Part shown: positions 34,513 to 43,632 of the stretch, one piece after another
How positions within the stretch are numbered: position 1 is the first letter of the stretch
How the letters are laid out: each line of letters opens with the position of its first letter
From: Xanthomonas sp. DAR 35659
GTDB lineage: Bacteria; Pseudomonadota; Gammaproteobacteria; Xanthomonadales; Xanthomonadaceae
Direction: 5' to 3'
Length of the DNA: 64,000 nt
Assembly: GCF_041242975.1 (NCBI RefSeq)
Contig: NZ_CP162488.1
Location: 543,501-607,500 of the forward strand
Made by a program: the position numbers and the translations under genes
Notes under the pieces: generated by a model
What the model was told of the DNA's origin: nothing
The model's input: the letters and a program-made list of their open reading frames with translations, nothing else
Database searches by the model: none

Positions 34513-35355
34513 ATGACCATTCAACGTATCGCCAGTCCACGCACGGCCTTGCCCAAGCCCGCGGTGCGCCGGCTCGGCGCGGACGATGCGCTGGCCTATC
34601 TGCGAGTGGGCGAGGGCGCACCGGTGCTGCTGGTGCACGGCGCCCTGTGCGACTACCGCTACTGGGCGCCGCAGTTGCGCGGCCTGGCCGATCGCTTCCA
34701 GCTCAGCGCGCTGAGCCTGGGCCAGTACTACCCACGGCTGCCCTCGGCGTCGCGGCATGCGTTCGGCTGGCGCTGGCATGCGCGGCAGCTTGCCGCCTTC
34801 ATCGCCGAGGAAGCGCGACCCGTGCATCTGGTCGGGCATTCACGCGGCGCCGCCGTGGCCTGGCAGGCGGCGCTGCTGCGGCCGGACGCCATCGCCAGCC
34901 TGACCTTGTTCGATCCCGGCGGTCCGCAGCCGCATGGCCTGGCGCCAGAGGTGCAGGCGATCCGCGCGCAGACGCTGGCGTTGCTGCACGGCGGCCAGGT
35001 CGAGGCGGGCCTGGAGTGCTTCGTCGATTCGGTCAGCCAGCCCGGCGCCTGGACGCGCAGCAGCGCCAGTTTCCGGCAGATGGTGCGCGACAACGCGCAG
35101 ACCCTGGCGCCGCAGATCGCCGATGCGCTGCCGGCGTACCAAGCCGAGCAGGCCGCCACCCTGGCGATGCCGGTGTTGCTCGTCGCCGGCGAGCACAGCC
35201 CGGCCCAGTACCGCGACAACGCCGCCGCGCTGGCGGCATGGCTGCCGCGTGCTTCCCACCAGTTGCTTGCCGGTGCCTTGCACGGCATGACCTTCACGCA
35301 TGCGCGGCGCTGCAACGCCCTGCTGGCCGATTGGGTGGCCGCGGCGAGCGATTGA
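34513..35355 (+). CDS. Alpha/beta hydrolase
   Basis: A 280-residue hydrolase with VLLVHGALCDYRYW (oxyanion hole), the nucleophile elbow VGHSRGAAVAW, an acidic VLLVAGEHSP region and LHGMTFTH as a candidate base. The Arg after the nucleophile Ser is common in this subfamily. It is not close in pattern to PcaD (no LSNSLG-like start), so it is a weak candidate for the missing enol-lactonase. The ATG at 34513 is preferred; the frame opens nine codons earlier. The substrate is unknown. Confidence 0.75.
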   Translation: MTIQRIASPRTALPKPAVRRLGADDALAYLRVGEGAPVLLVHGALCDYRYWAPQLRGLADRFQLSALSLGQYYPRLPSASRHAFGWRWHARQLAAFIAEEARPVHLVGHSRGAAVAWQAALLRPDAIASLTLFDPGGPQPHGLAPEVQAIRAQTLALLHGGQVEAGLECFVDSVSQPGAWTRSSASFRQMVRDNAQTLAPQIADALPAYQAEQAATLAMPVLLVAGEHSPAQYRDNAAALAAWLPRASHQLLAGALHGMTFTHARRCNALLADWVAAASD

Positions 35356-35437
35356 GCGCGGACGACAGTGTCTGAGTCCATGCGCGTTTGATCGCGCCGA
35401 GTGCCGAAGCGCCGGCAAGCATTGCCTCGCGTCGGCA

Positions 35438-36991
35438 TCACCCCGCTAGGCGGGGTGCTCCCGGGGCGGGCGGTCCAACGGCGGTCGCCGTCGCCTGGCC
35501 ACGGTCCAGTTGCCGGTAGGCGATGGCCTCGGTCAGATGTGCGGTGCCGATGCGCTCGCTGCCGTCCAGGTCGGCGATGGTGCGCGCCACGCGCAGGATG
35601 CGGTGCAGCGAGCGCGCCGACAGCCGCAGGCGGTCGATGGCCTGTTCCAGCAGCGCCTCGTCGCGCGCTTGCAGGCGGCAGTCGCGCAGCGTCTCGCTGT
35701 GGCCGAGCTGGCCGTTAGGCCGGCCTGCGCGTGCCTGCTGGCGTTGCCGCGCCTGTTCCACGCGCTCGCGCACGGCCGCACTGGTTTCGCCGGGCGGCGC
35801 GTCGGCGCGCAACGCTTGCGGCGGCAGCCGCGCCACCTCCACGTGCAGGTCGATGCGGTCCAGCAGCGGCCCGGAAATGCGCGCGCGGTAGCGGCGGATG
35901 CTCTCGTCGCTGCAGCGGCAACGGCCGCTGGGATCGCCCGCCCAGCCGCAGGGACAGGGATTCATCGCCGCCACCAACTGGAAGCGCGCGGGAAACTCGG
36001 CGCTACGCGCCGCGCGCGACACGGTGACCTGTCCCGATTCCAGCGGTTCGCGCAGCACTTCCAGCGCGTGCCGGTTCCACTCCGGCAGTTCGTCCAGGAA
36101 CAGCACGCCGTGGTGCGCCAGCGAGATCTCGCCGGGGCGCGGGTGCGTCCCGCCGCCAACCAGCGAGACCGCGCTGGCGGTGTGATGCGGGGCGCGATAA
36201 GGGCGTTGCCGCCAACGCGATGGGTCCAGGCCGCGGCCGCTGACCGAGGCGATCGCCGCCGTTTCCAGCGCCTCGGCCTCGCTGGCCTCGGGCAGGATGC
36301 CGGGCAGGCGCGAGGCCAGCAGGGTCTTGCCGCAGCCGGGGCTGCCGATCAACAGCAGGTGGTGATGGCCGGCGGCGGCGATCTCCAGCGCGCGCCGTGC
36401 CTGTGCTTGCCCGCGCACGTCGCTCAAGTCGGGAAACGGCATGGCCGCGGCGGGCGGGGCTTCGGCGGCCGGCAGCGTCTTGGTGCCGTTCAACAGCGCG
36501 CACACCTCGAGCAGGGTGCGCGCGGTGAAAGCCTGCACATGGCCCGCCAGCGCGGCCTCGGCACCGTTGCCGGCCGGCACGATCAGCGTGCGCCCGGCCT
36601 GGGCCGCTGCCAGTGCCGCCGGCAGCACGCCGTCGACCGGGCGCAACTCGCCCGTCAGCGCCAGTTCGCCGAGGAACTCGTACTGCCCCAGTGCCTGCGG
36701 GTCGAGCTGCCCGGCGGCGGCGAGGATGCCCAGGGCGATCGGCAGGTCGAAGCGCCCGCCCTCCTTGGGCAGGTCGGCGGGAGCCAGGTTCACGGTGATG
36801 CGGCGCGCGGGGAATTCGTATTGCGCGCACAGCAGGGCGGCGCGGACGCGGTCGCGGGATTCGCGTACCGCCGCCTCGGGCAGGCCCACGATCTGCGTGG
36901 CCGGCAATCCGCCGGACAGATGGACCTCGACCCGAACCGGAGGCGCAAGCACCCCCGCGCGGGCACGGCTGTGCACCAGCGCCAGGCTCAT
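35438..36991 (-). CDS. comM: ComM/YifB-family Mg-chelatase-like AAA+ ATPase
   Basis: A 517-residue protein. The N-terminal ChlI-fold domain (MSLALVHSRARAGVLAPPVRVEVHLSGGLP) is a Lon-protease-like fold. A central AAA+ domain follows with Walker A LIGSPGCGKTLLASR, Walker B GVLFLDELPEW, and a zinc-type cysteine group in NPCPCGWAGDPSGRCRCS. The C-terminal helical domain has SARSLHRILRVARTIADL. ComM is a hexameric helicase that promotes branch migration in natural transformation. The window also has comF. It is not a true magnesium chelatase. Confidence 0.9.
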   Translation of the reverse strand: MSLALVHSRARAGVLAPPVRVEVHLSGGLPATQIVGLPEAAVRESRDRVRAALLCAQYEFPARRITVNLAPADLPKEGGRFDLPIALGILAAAGQLDPQALGQYEFLGELALTGELRPVDGVLPAALAAAQAGRTLIVPAGNGAEAALAGHVQAFTARTLLEVCALLNGTKTLPAAEAPPAAAMPFPDLSDVRGQAQARRALEIAAAGHHHLLLIGSPGCGKTLLASRLPGILPEASEAEALETAAIASVSGRGLDPSRWRQRPYRAPHHTASAVSLVGGGTHPRPGEISLAHHGVLFLDELPEWNRHALEVLREPLESGQVTVSRAARSAEFPARFQLVAAMNPCPCGWAGDPSGRCRCSDESIRRYRARISGPLLDRIDLHVEVARLPPQALRADAPPGETSAAVRERVEQARQRQQARAGRPNGQLGHSETLRDCRLQARDEALLEQAIDRLRLSARSLHRILRVARTIADLDGSERIGTAHLTEAIAYRQLDRGQATATAVGPPAPGAPRLAG

Positions 36992-37004
36992 GATGGCGGG
37001 TGGA

Positions 37005-37274
37005 TCAGGCGTGCGCGGAGGGCGCGTCGCCGCTGCGCGCGGCTTCCAGCGCGGCCACGCTGCGTTCCAGCGCGTCCAGCTTCTCGCGCGTGCGCAGCAG
37101 TACCGCGCGCTGCACTTCGAATTCCTCGCGGGTGACCAAGTCGAGCTTGCCCAGCCCGGCCTGCAGCGCGCTCTTGAAGGTGCTCTGCAGTTCGTCGCGG
37201 GATTCGCGCAGGCCCGGCGGTACCAGGTCGCTGAGGCGGCGGGCGAGGTCGTCGAGGTGGTTGAGGTCGATCAT
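37005..37274 (-). CDS. ubiK: Ubiquinone biosynthesis accessory factor UbiK
   Basis: An 89-residue protein of the YqiC/BMFP family. The amphipathic N-terminus IDLNHLDDLARRLSDLVPPGL is followed by the C-terminal coiled coil VTREEFEVQRAVLLRTREKLDALERSVAALEA. UbiK forms a trimer with UbiJ and binds the lipid phase of the ubiquinone complex. ATG at 37274. It lies 13 bases upstream of comM on the same strand, so the two may be co-transcribed. Confidence 0.85.
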   Translation of the reverse strand: MIDLNHLDDLARRLSDLVPPGLRESRDELQSTFKSALQAGLGKLDLVTREEFEVQRAVLLRTREKLDALERSVAALEAARSGDAPSAHA

Positions 37275-37387
37275 GGCTGTACTCCGGCAGGTGACGCCAG
37301 ACTGCGGCACCCGGCGGGTCGGGACCATCGGTGTCCGGCGTGGCGCGCTGTCGGAAAATTCCGGCGGTGGGGCGCGCGGCCATTTGA

Positions 37388-37789
<402 letters not shown>

Positions 37790-37832
37790 CCGGCGCTGAT
37801 CCCGCGTTTGCAGGGATTGGGTGAGCCGCTAC

Positions 37833-37877
37833 AGGCTTTGCCGGGAACGTCCGTCGCGGCTGAAGCCGCTCCTACAG
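37833..37877. repeat. Partial REP element
   Basis: The right arm (GTCGCGGCTGAAGCCGCTCCTACAG) is intact, while the left arm has decayed to GAGCCGCTACAGGC. It lies within 90 bases of the PII gene's 3' end. The next 195 bases up to speE hold no supportable gene. Confidence 0.75.
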
Positions 37878-38072
37878 CGGGTTGGCCGCTGCGCCTTCGC
37901 ATCCCTGCCACGGTGTGGCTGGCTGGTCGAACGGAGCCGATGATGCCAGTGGCGACTGCGCGTGCGATTGGCGCCAGAGCACGATCCCGGCCGCCGAGAT
38001 GGCGCCAGCAGGCCGCCATCTCGACGCTGCACCGGCGCATGCCCGAAAGCGCGCGCCGATGCCGACCAAGCG

Positions 38073-38924
38073 TCAGCCGCCCAGCGCCTCGGCCACGAAC
38101 GGCGGCAGCACCTGGGTGCCGGTGTGCAGGTGCGCGCTGTAGTAACGGGTGGCGAAGGGCTTGGCCGCGGCGTCGGCCTGGCGGAAGTCGAAGCCGCCGG
38201 ACTTGCGCGCCAGGGTCACGCTCCACCAGCCGGTCGGATAGCACGGCTGCGGGAACGGCACGGTGTGGAAGCTGGCGAAGCCGGCCTTGCCCATCTCCGC
38301 GCGCATTTCCTTGATCAGGTCCAGCAGCGCCAGCGGCGATTCGGACTGCTGCACCAGGATGCCGTCGTCCTTCAGCGCCTTGAAGCAGCTCTCGTAGAAG
38401 GCCTTGTTGAACAGCCCTTTGGCCGGGCCGACCGGGTCGGTGGAGTCGACGATGACGATGTCCACGCTGCCGGCCGGGCAGTTGGCCATGTAGGCGATGC
38501 CGTCGTCGAACAGCAGTTCGGCGCGCGGATCGCCATTGGATTCGCACAGTTCCGGGAAGTACTTCTCGGCCATGCGCGTGACCTGCTCGTCGATGTCGCA
38601 CTGGGTGGCACTCTCCACGCCCGGGTGCTTGAGCACTTCGCGCAGGGTGCCGCAGTCGCCGCCGCCGATGATCACCACGCGCTTGGGCGCGGCGTGGGTG
38701 AACAGCGCCGGGTGGCTGATCATCTCGTGGTAGAAGAAGTTGTCGCGCGTGGTCAGCATCACCGCGCCGTCGATCACCATCAACTTGCCCCAGTCGGTGG
38801 TGTCGTAGATCTCGATCTTCTGGAACGGCGACTGCACTTCGTCCAGCTTGCCGGTGATGCGGTAGCCGATGGCCGAGCCGGTGGGCTGGAAGTGTTCGAT
38901 GTACCAGTTGTCGTTGGCGGTCAT
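38073..38924 (-). CDS. speE: Spermidine synthase
   Basis: A 283-residue aminopropyltransferase. The gate and substrate residues lie in MVIDGAVMLTTRDNFFYHEM, the decarboxylated-SAM site in VVIIGGGDCGTLREVLKH, and the catalytic acidic patch in IVIVDSTDPVGPAKGLF. It makes spermidine from putrescine. The start MTANDNWYIEHF is typical. It diverges from speA across a 238-base region with a palindromic double promoter, so the two polyamine genes are probably controlled together. Confidence 0.94.
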   Translation of the reverse strand: MTANDNWYIEHFQPTGSAIGYRITGKLDEVQSPFQKIEIYDTTDWGKLMVIDGAVMLTTRDNFFYHEMISHPALFTHAAPKRVVIIGGGDCGTLREVLKHPGVESATQCDIDEQVTRMAEKYFPELCESNGDPRAELLFDDGIAYMANCPAGSVDIVIVDSTDPVGPAKGLFNKAFYESCFKALKDDGILVQQSESPLALLDLIKEMRAEMGKAGFASFHTVPFPQPCYPTGWWSVTLARKSGGFDFRQADAAAKPFATRYYSAHLHTGTQVLPPFVAEALGG

Positions 38925-39091
38925 GCGGATGTCCTAGGAAAGCAAAAAGAATGCAGCGTTTCCTTCTCCCACCGGGAGAAGGTGGCGCGAAGCGCCGGAT
39001 GAGGGTCGGGCGCAGCCTCGTGCAGCCAGACTGCGCCAGGCGCCCCCGAACCCGGCCCGGCTCCGGCAGGAGCGAGGCGTCGGAACGGCGC

Positions 39092-39131
39092 GGATTGTAA
39101 CGGACCCCACGCGTAGCAGGGGTTACAATCC
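39092..39131. promoter_or_regulatory. Palindromic divergent promoter of speE/speA
   Basis: GGATTGTAAC (39092-39101) and GTTACAATCC (39122-39131) are perfect inverted copies, extended by CCCC/GGGG. Each strand thus carries the same TACAAT -10-like hexamer. On the plus strand it lies about 35 bases before speA. On the minus strand it points to speE across about 165 bases that also hold a CTTCTCCCACCGGGAGAAGG hairpin repeat. Confidence 0.5.
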
Positions 39132-39162
39132 ACGCCCTTTTTCCGTCAGCCGAGCCGCCACG

Positions 39163-41052
39163 ATGAGCGATTGGTCCCTCGACCAGGCCCGCAAGACCTA
39201 CTCGATCCCGCACTGGGCCGACGGGTATTTCGACGTGGACGCGGCGGGCAGGGTGGTGGTTCGCCCGCAAGGCGCCGACGGCGTGGCGATCGCGCTGCCG
39301 GAGGTGGTGGACGCCGCGCGCGCGGCCGGGGCCAAGCTGCCGATGCTGGTGCGCTTCCCGGACATCCTCGGCGAGCGCCTGGGCAAGCTGCAGGCCGCCT
39401 TCGCCCAGGCCCAGGCCGACTGGGACTACGCCGGCGGCTACACCGCGGTGTACCCGATCAAGGTCAACCAGCACCGTGGCGTGGCCGGCACCCTGGCCAG
39501 CCACCAGGGCGAGGGCTTCGGCCTGGAGGCGGGCAGCAAGCCGGAGCTGATGGCGGTGCTGGCGCTGTCGCGGCCGGGCGGGCTGATCGTGTGCAACGGC
39601 TACAAGGACCGCGAGTACATCCGCCTGGCGCTGATCGGGCGCAAGCTCGGCCTGCAGACCTTCATCGTCATCGAGAAGCCGTCGGAGCTGAAACTGGTGC
39701 TGGAGGAGGCGCGCGCGCTGGACGTGAAGCCGGGCCTGGGCGTGCGCATGCGCCTGGCCTCGCTGGGCGCCGGCAAGTGGCAGAACAGCGGTGGCGACAA
39801 GGCCAAGTTCGGGCTGTCGCCGCGGCAGGTGCTGGACCTGTGGAAGACCCTGCGCGACACAGAATACGCCGACGCGTTGAATCTGTTGCACTTCCATATG
39901 GGCTCGCAGATCTCCAACGTGCGCGACATCGCCAACGGCATGCGCGAGGCCACCCGCTATTTCGTCGAGCTGTCCAAGCTGGGCGCCAGGATCAGCCACG
40001 TCGACGTCGGCGGCGGCCTGGGCATCGACTACGAAGGCACCCGTTCGCGCAGCTACTGCTCGATCAACTACGGCCTGCATTCCTATGCCAGCAACATCGT
40101 GCAGCCGCTGGCCAACGCCTGCGAGGAACACGGCCTGCCGCCGCCGCGCATCGTCACCGAGTGCGGGCGCGCCATGACCGCGCACCACGCGGTGCTGATC
40201 GCCAACGTGTCGGAAGTGGAGCAGGCGCCGGAAGGCCGCGTGCCCGACGCGCACGCCGACGAGCCGGCGGCGATCCGCCACCTGCGCGAGATCCACGACG
40301 AACTGGACGTGCGCCCGGCGGTGGAATTGTTCCAGGAAGCGCAGCATTTCCATGCCGAGGGCCTGTCCAGCTACGCGCTGGGCCAGATCGACCTGCCGCA
40401 GCGCGCGCGCATCGACGACTTGTTCTATGCGATCGCCCACGGCGTGCGCGCACGCCTGAGCCACGAGGAAAAGAGCCACCGCCCGGTGCTGGACGAACTC
40501 AACGAGCGGCTGGTGGACAAGTACTTCGTCAACTTCAGCGTGTTCGAGTCGATCCCCGACGTGTGGGCGATCGACCAGGTGTTCCCGATCGTGCCGATCG
40601 AGCGGCTGAACGAGGCGCCGGCGCGGCGCGGCGTGATCTGCGACATGACCTGCGACTCCGACGGCATGGTCAAGACCTACGTCGAGAACGAGAGCCTGGA
40701 CAGCTCGCTGCCGCTGCACGCGCTGCGCGCGGGCGAGAGCTACCGGATCGGCTTCTTCCTGGTCGGTGCCTACCAGGAAATCCTCGGCGACATCCACAAC
40801 CTGTTCGGCGACACCGATGCGATCGAGGTCAGCGCCGACGGCGACGGCTACCGCATCGCGCAGCAGCGCCGCGGCGACACCACAGACGTGATGCTGGACT
40901 ACGTGGGCTATGCACTGTCCGACCTGCGCGCGGCCTACGCCGAGCGCGTGGCCGCCGCGCAGCTGCCGGCGGCGCAGGCGCAGGCGCTGTCCGCGGCGCT
41001 GGAGGCGGGGCTGACCGGCTATACCTACCTGTCCGACGAGCCGCTGGGCTGA
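39163..41052 (+). CDS. speA: Biosynthetic arginine decarboxylase
   Basis: A 629-residue fold-type III PLP decarboxylase of SpeA size. The PLP lysine is in YPIKVNQHRGVAGTL near residue 105, the glycine loop is HVDVGGGLGIDYEGT, and the active-site cysteine is in VICDMTCDSDG near the C-terminal third. It makes agmatine for putrescine synthesis. The start MSDWSLDQARKTYSIPHWADGYF matches bacterial SpeA. It diverges from speE. Confidence 0.95.
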   Translation: MSDWSLDQARKTYSIPHWADGYFDVDAAGRVVVRPQGADGVAIALPEVVDAARAAGAKLPMLVRFPDILGERLGKLQAAFAQAQADWDYAGGYTAVYPIKVNQHRGVAGTLASHQGEGFGLEAGSKPELMAVLALSRPGGLIVCNGYKDREYIRLALIGRKLGLQTFIVIEKPSELKLVLEEARALDVKPGLGVRMRLASLGAGKWQNSGGDKAKFGLSPRQVLDLWKTLRDTEYADALNLLHFHMGSQISNVRDIANGMREATRYFVELSKLGARISHVDVGGGLGIDYEGTRSRSYCSINYGLHSYASNIVQPLANACEEHGLPPPRIVTECGRAMTAHHAVLIANVSEVEQAPEGRVPDAHADEPAAIRHLREIHDELDVRPAVELFQEAQHFHAEGLSSYALGQIDLPQRARIDDLFYAIAHGVRARLSHEEKSHRPVLDELNERLVDKYFVNFSVFESIPDVWAIDQVFPIVPIERLNEAPARRGVICDMTCDSDGMVKTYVENESLDSSLPLHALRAGESYRIGFFLVGAYQEILGDIHNLFGDTDAIEVSADGDGYRIAQQRRGDTTDVMLDYVGYALSDLRAAYAERVAAAQLPAAQAQALSAALEAGLTGYTYLSDEPLG

Positions 41053-41183
41053 GCGCCGGCGCGGCGGCCGCGATGGCGGTCCGTCGCGGCGATGGCACGG
41101 CCTGCCGCGGACCCGCCCCGGCGCACTGGCGCGGCGCGGCGGGCTGGGGCATGAAGGGCGAACGTTTTCTTCGGATCGATGCC

Positions 41184-41711
41184 ATGCGCCGTCGCTTGCT
41201 ACCGCTGTTCGTCCTGCTCGGGGCGTGCCCGTGCGCCATGGCCGCCGCCGCGGCGGACGCTTCCCCCGACACCCAGGCCATTGCGCAGGTCGTGCAGGCC
41301 TTCGGCCAGGCGATCCGCGCGCGCGACGCGGCCGGTTTCCGCGCGCTGTTCCTGCCCGACGCGGTCACCTGGCGCCAGGTGTACGCGGACGACAGCCTGC
41401 GCCGCCTGCGCCAGCGGCGAACGCTGGAGAAGGTGCCGCCGCTGGACGGCGATTCGCCCGGGGCGATGATCGACGGCATCGTGCGGGCGGGGGCGGCGGT
41501 CGACGAACCGGTCGCCGGCCTGCGGATCCTCAGCGATGGCGACGTGGCCACGGTGTTCTTCCGCTACAGCTACTGCGTCGACGGTGCGCCGACCAACTAC
41601 GGCAGCGAATCCTGGCAACTGCTGCGCACCGAGGCCGGCTGGCGGATCGCCTCGGTGGTCTGGTCGGTGCGGTTGCCGCCCGTGCCGGGGACGGCGCCAG
41701 CATGTCGATGA
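41184..41711 (+). CDS. Secreted NTF2-like protein
   Basis: A 175-residue protein with a signal peptide, MRRRLLPLFVLLGACPCAMA, and an NTF2-like domain. That domain has helix QAIAQVVQAFGQAIRARDAAGFRALFLPDAVTW, later VATVFFRYSYCVDG and a C-terminal WQLLRTEAGWRIASVVWSV. Its function is unknown. The ATG at 41184 gives the clean signal; an ATG at 41151 would add 11 residues. Its 3' end overlaps the histidine kinase gene by ten bases, so it may be part of that signalling unit, perhaps as a periplasmic sensor. Confidence 0.7.
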   Translation: MRRRLLPLFVLLGACPCAMAAAAADASPDTQAIAQVVQAFGQAIRARDAAGFRALFLPDAVTWRQVYADDSLRRLRQRRTLEKVPPLDGDSPGAMIDGIVRAGAAVDEPVAGLRILSDGDVATVFFRYSYCVDGAPTNYGSESWQLLRTEAGWRIASVVWSVRLPPVPGTAPACR

Positions 41712-42787
41712 GGCTGTCGCCGCCGCGTGCCGAGCCCGTGCAGGCGCCGGAATGGCGGCTGGCGCTGGTGGCCGGCGTCCCGGTGGCGATCTGTCTGCTG
41801 GTGATGGGCGTGCCGGCGCTGGCATCGCCCAGCCATGCGCTGGCGCTGCGCAGCCTGTATTTCCTGGCCTGTGCGCTATGGGTGCCGTGCCTGGTGCTGC
41901 TGCAGCGCTGGCTGTGGCGCCGCCGCGTCGGGCCGCTGGCGACGGCCGCGGCGCTGCTGCTGGCCACCTATGCGATGGCCGTGGTCAACAACGGGCTCGG
42001 CGCGTTGCTGGTCGCGCGGATGGGATGGTCGGCCGGCGACCGGTTCCATTGGGCGAACCTGGTGTCCGGACTGGACGGATGCTGGCTCGCCTTGATCGCC
42101 TACTGCACCGCGCATGCCGCGCTGGCGCACGCGCTGTCGCTGCGCGACGAACGGCAGCGGCGCCGCGCGGCGGTGCTGCTCGCGCGCCAGGCCGAACTGC
42201 GCGCGCTGCGCTACCAAATGCAGCCGCATTTTCTGTTCAATACGCTCAACGGCATTTCCACCCTGGTCGGCGAAGGGCGCGGCGAGCAGGCGCGCAGCAT
42301 GATCGCGCAACTGGGCGACTTGCTGCGCGCCATCCTGGAAAACCCATCGCACGAGGTCGCGCTGGCCGAGGAACTGGCGCTGACCGAAACCTATCTGGCG
42401 ATCGAGCAACTGCGCCTGGACGCGCGGCTGCGCGTGCAGTGGCAGGTGGGACCGGGCACGCTGGAGGCGCAGGTGCCGTTCCTGCTGCTGCAGCCGCTGG
42501 CCGAGAACGCGATCCGTCACGGCATCGCCTTGCGCAGCGATCCCGGGCTGCTGCGCATCTCGGCGCAGCGGCGCGGCGAGCGCCTGTGCCTGCAGGTGGT
42601 TAACGACGTGCCGGCACCGGGCACGCGCGAACCCGCCGGCCAGCGGATGGGGCAGCACAACGTCGCCGAGCGCCTGGCGACGCTGTATCCGGGCGAGGCC
42701 ACATTCGCCGCGGGCATCGCCGGCGACGGCACCTACGCGGTGGCGATGGAACTGCCGTTCCGTCGCGCGGCCGGCGCCGACGCGTGA
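41702..42787 (+). CDS. LytS/AlgZ-type sensor histidine kinase
   Basis: A 361-residue membrane kinase. About four hydrophobic helices occupy residues 18-140, with no large sensor domain. A His_kinase (PF06580) domain follows with the phospho-acceptor in RYQMQPHFLFNTLNGI. The ATP-binding part has LLQPLAENAIRHGIALR as the N box. The stop overlaps the GTG start of the response regulator. With so little extracellular part, the signal may be sensed in the membrane or by the overlapping NTF2-like protein. Confidence 0.87.
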   Translation: MSMRLSPPRAEPVQAPEWRLALVAGVPVAICLLVMGVPALASPSHALALRSLYFLACALWVPCLVLLQRWLWRRRVGPLATAAALLLATYAMAVVNNGLGALLVARMGWSAGDRFHWANLVSGLDGCWLALIAYCTAHAALAHALSLRDERQRRRAAVLLARQAELRALRYQMQPHFLFNTLNGISTLVGEGRGEQARSMIAQLGDLLRAILENPSHEVALAEELALTETYLAIEQLRLDARLRVQWQVGPGTLEAQVPFLLLQPLAENAIRHGIALRSDPGLLRISAQRRGERLCLQVVNDVPAPGTREPAGQRMGQHNVAERLATLYPGEATFAAGIAGDGTYAVAMELPFRRAAGADA

Positions 42788-43521
42788 TCCGCGTGGCGAT
42801 CATCGACGACGAGCCGCTCGCGCGGCGCGGCCTGGCGGCCCGGTTGGCCGCGCATCCCGATCTGCAACTGGTGGGCGATTACGCCGACGCCGCGGCTGCG
42901 GCGGAAGGACTGTCCCGGTACCCGGCCGATCTGGTGCTGCTGGACGTGCAGATGCCGGGCATGTCCGGCCTGGACCTGTTGCGCAGCCTGGCCGGCGCGC
43001 GGCCGCCGCTGGCGATCCTGTTCACCGCGCACGCGCACTACGCGGTGGATGCCTTCGCGCTGGATGTCGTCGATTACCTGCTCAAGCCGCTGGACGACGC
43101 GCGCCTGGACGCGGCGTTGCGGCGCGCCCGGCAGCGGCTGCGCGCGCTGGCGGCGCCGCCCGCCGCCGAGGCCGCTCCCGCCGCCTGGGTGCGCAGCTTC
43201 GAGGTCCGGGTCGGGCGTTGCACGCGCCTGGTGCGGGTCGAGGAGCTGGAATGGCTGCAGGCCGAGGGGGACTACGTCGCGCTGCATACCCGCAGCGGCA
43301 GCCACCTGCTGCGGCAGACGTTGGCGCGCATGCAGGAGCAACTGGATCCGGCGCTGTTCCTGCGCGTGCACCGCTCCTCGATCGTGCGCCTGGACGCGGT
43401 GGCCGAACTGCGCGCGCTGTCCAACCGCGACGCGCTGCTGCGCCTGCACAGCGGCACGCTGGTCCGCGCCAGCCGCGGCTACGTGGACGCGCTCCGCGCG
43501 CGCCTGCGCGGCACCGGCTAG
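42784..43521 (+). CDS. LytTR-family response regulator
   Basis: A 245-residue AlgR/LytR-type regulator with a GTG start inside the kinase stop (GTGA). The receiver domain has the acidic pair in VAIIDDEPLARRG, the phospho-acceptor Asp in DLVLLDVQMPGMSG (D54) and the Lys in DYLLKPLDD. The C-terminal LytTR domain has ELEWLQAEGDYVALHT and FLRVHRSSIVRLDAVAEL. It binds DNA in direct repeats when phosphorylated. Targets are unknown. Confidence 0.88.
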   Translation: MIRVAIIDDEPLARRGLAARLAAHPDLQLVGDYADAAAAAEGLSRYPADLVLLDVQMPGMSGLDLLRSLAGARPPLAILFTAHAHYAVDAFALDVVDYLLKPLDDARLDAALRRARQRLRALAAPPAAEAAPAAWVRSFEVRVGRCTRLVRVEELEWLQAEGDYVALHTRSGSHLLRQTLARMQEQLDPALFLRVHRSSIVRLDAVAELRALSNRDALLRLHSGTLVRASRGYVDALRARLRGTG

Positions 43522-43632
43522 CGGCGCGCGGCCAGCGACCGCAGCGCGCGCACGGATGGCCGCAGCGCGCTGGCGTGGGGCGACGCCACGGCGCATCATC
43601 CATTCCCGACGTCCTGCCCGATCCTCCTGCGC

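Noticed and set aside
34513..35355. Alpha/beta hydrolase as the missing PcaD
   Set aside because: It lacks the PcaD-type N-terminus and lies 26 kb from the pca operon beside unrelated genes; only a generic hydrolase call is supported.
35438..36991. True magnesium chelatase subunit
   Set aside because: The domain order and CPCGWAGDPSGRCRCS cysteine group are those of ComM/YifB; no chlorophyll genes are present.
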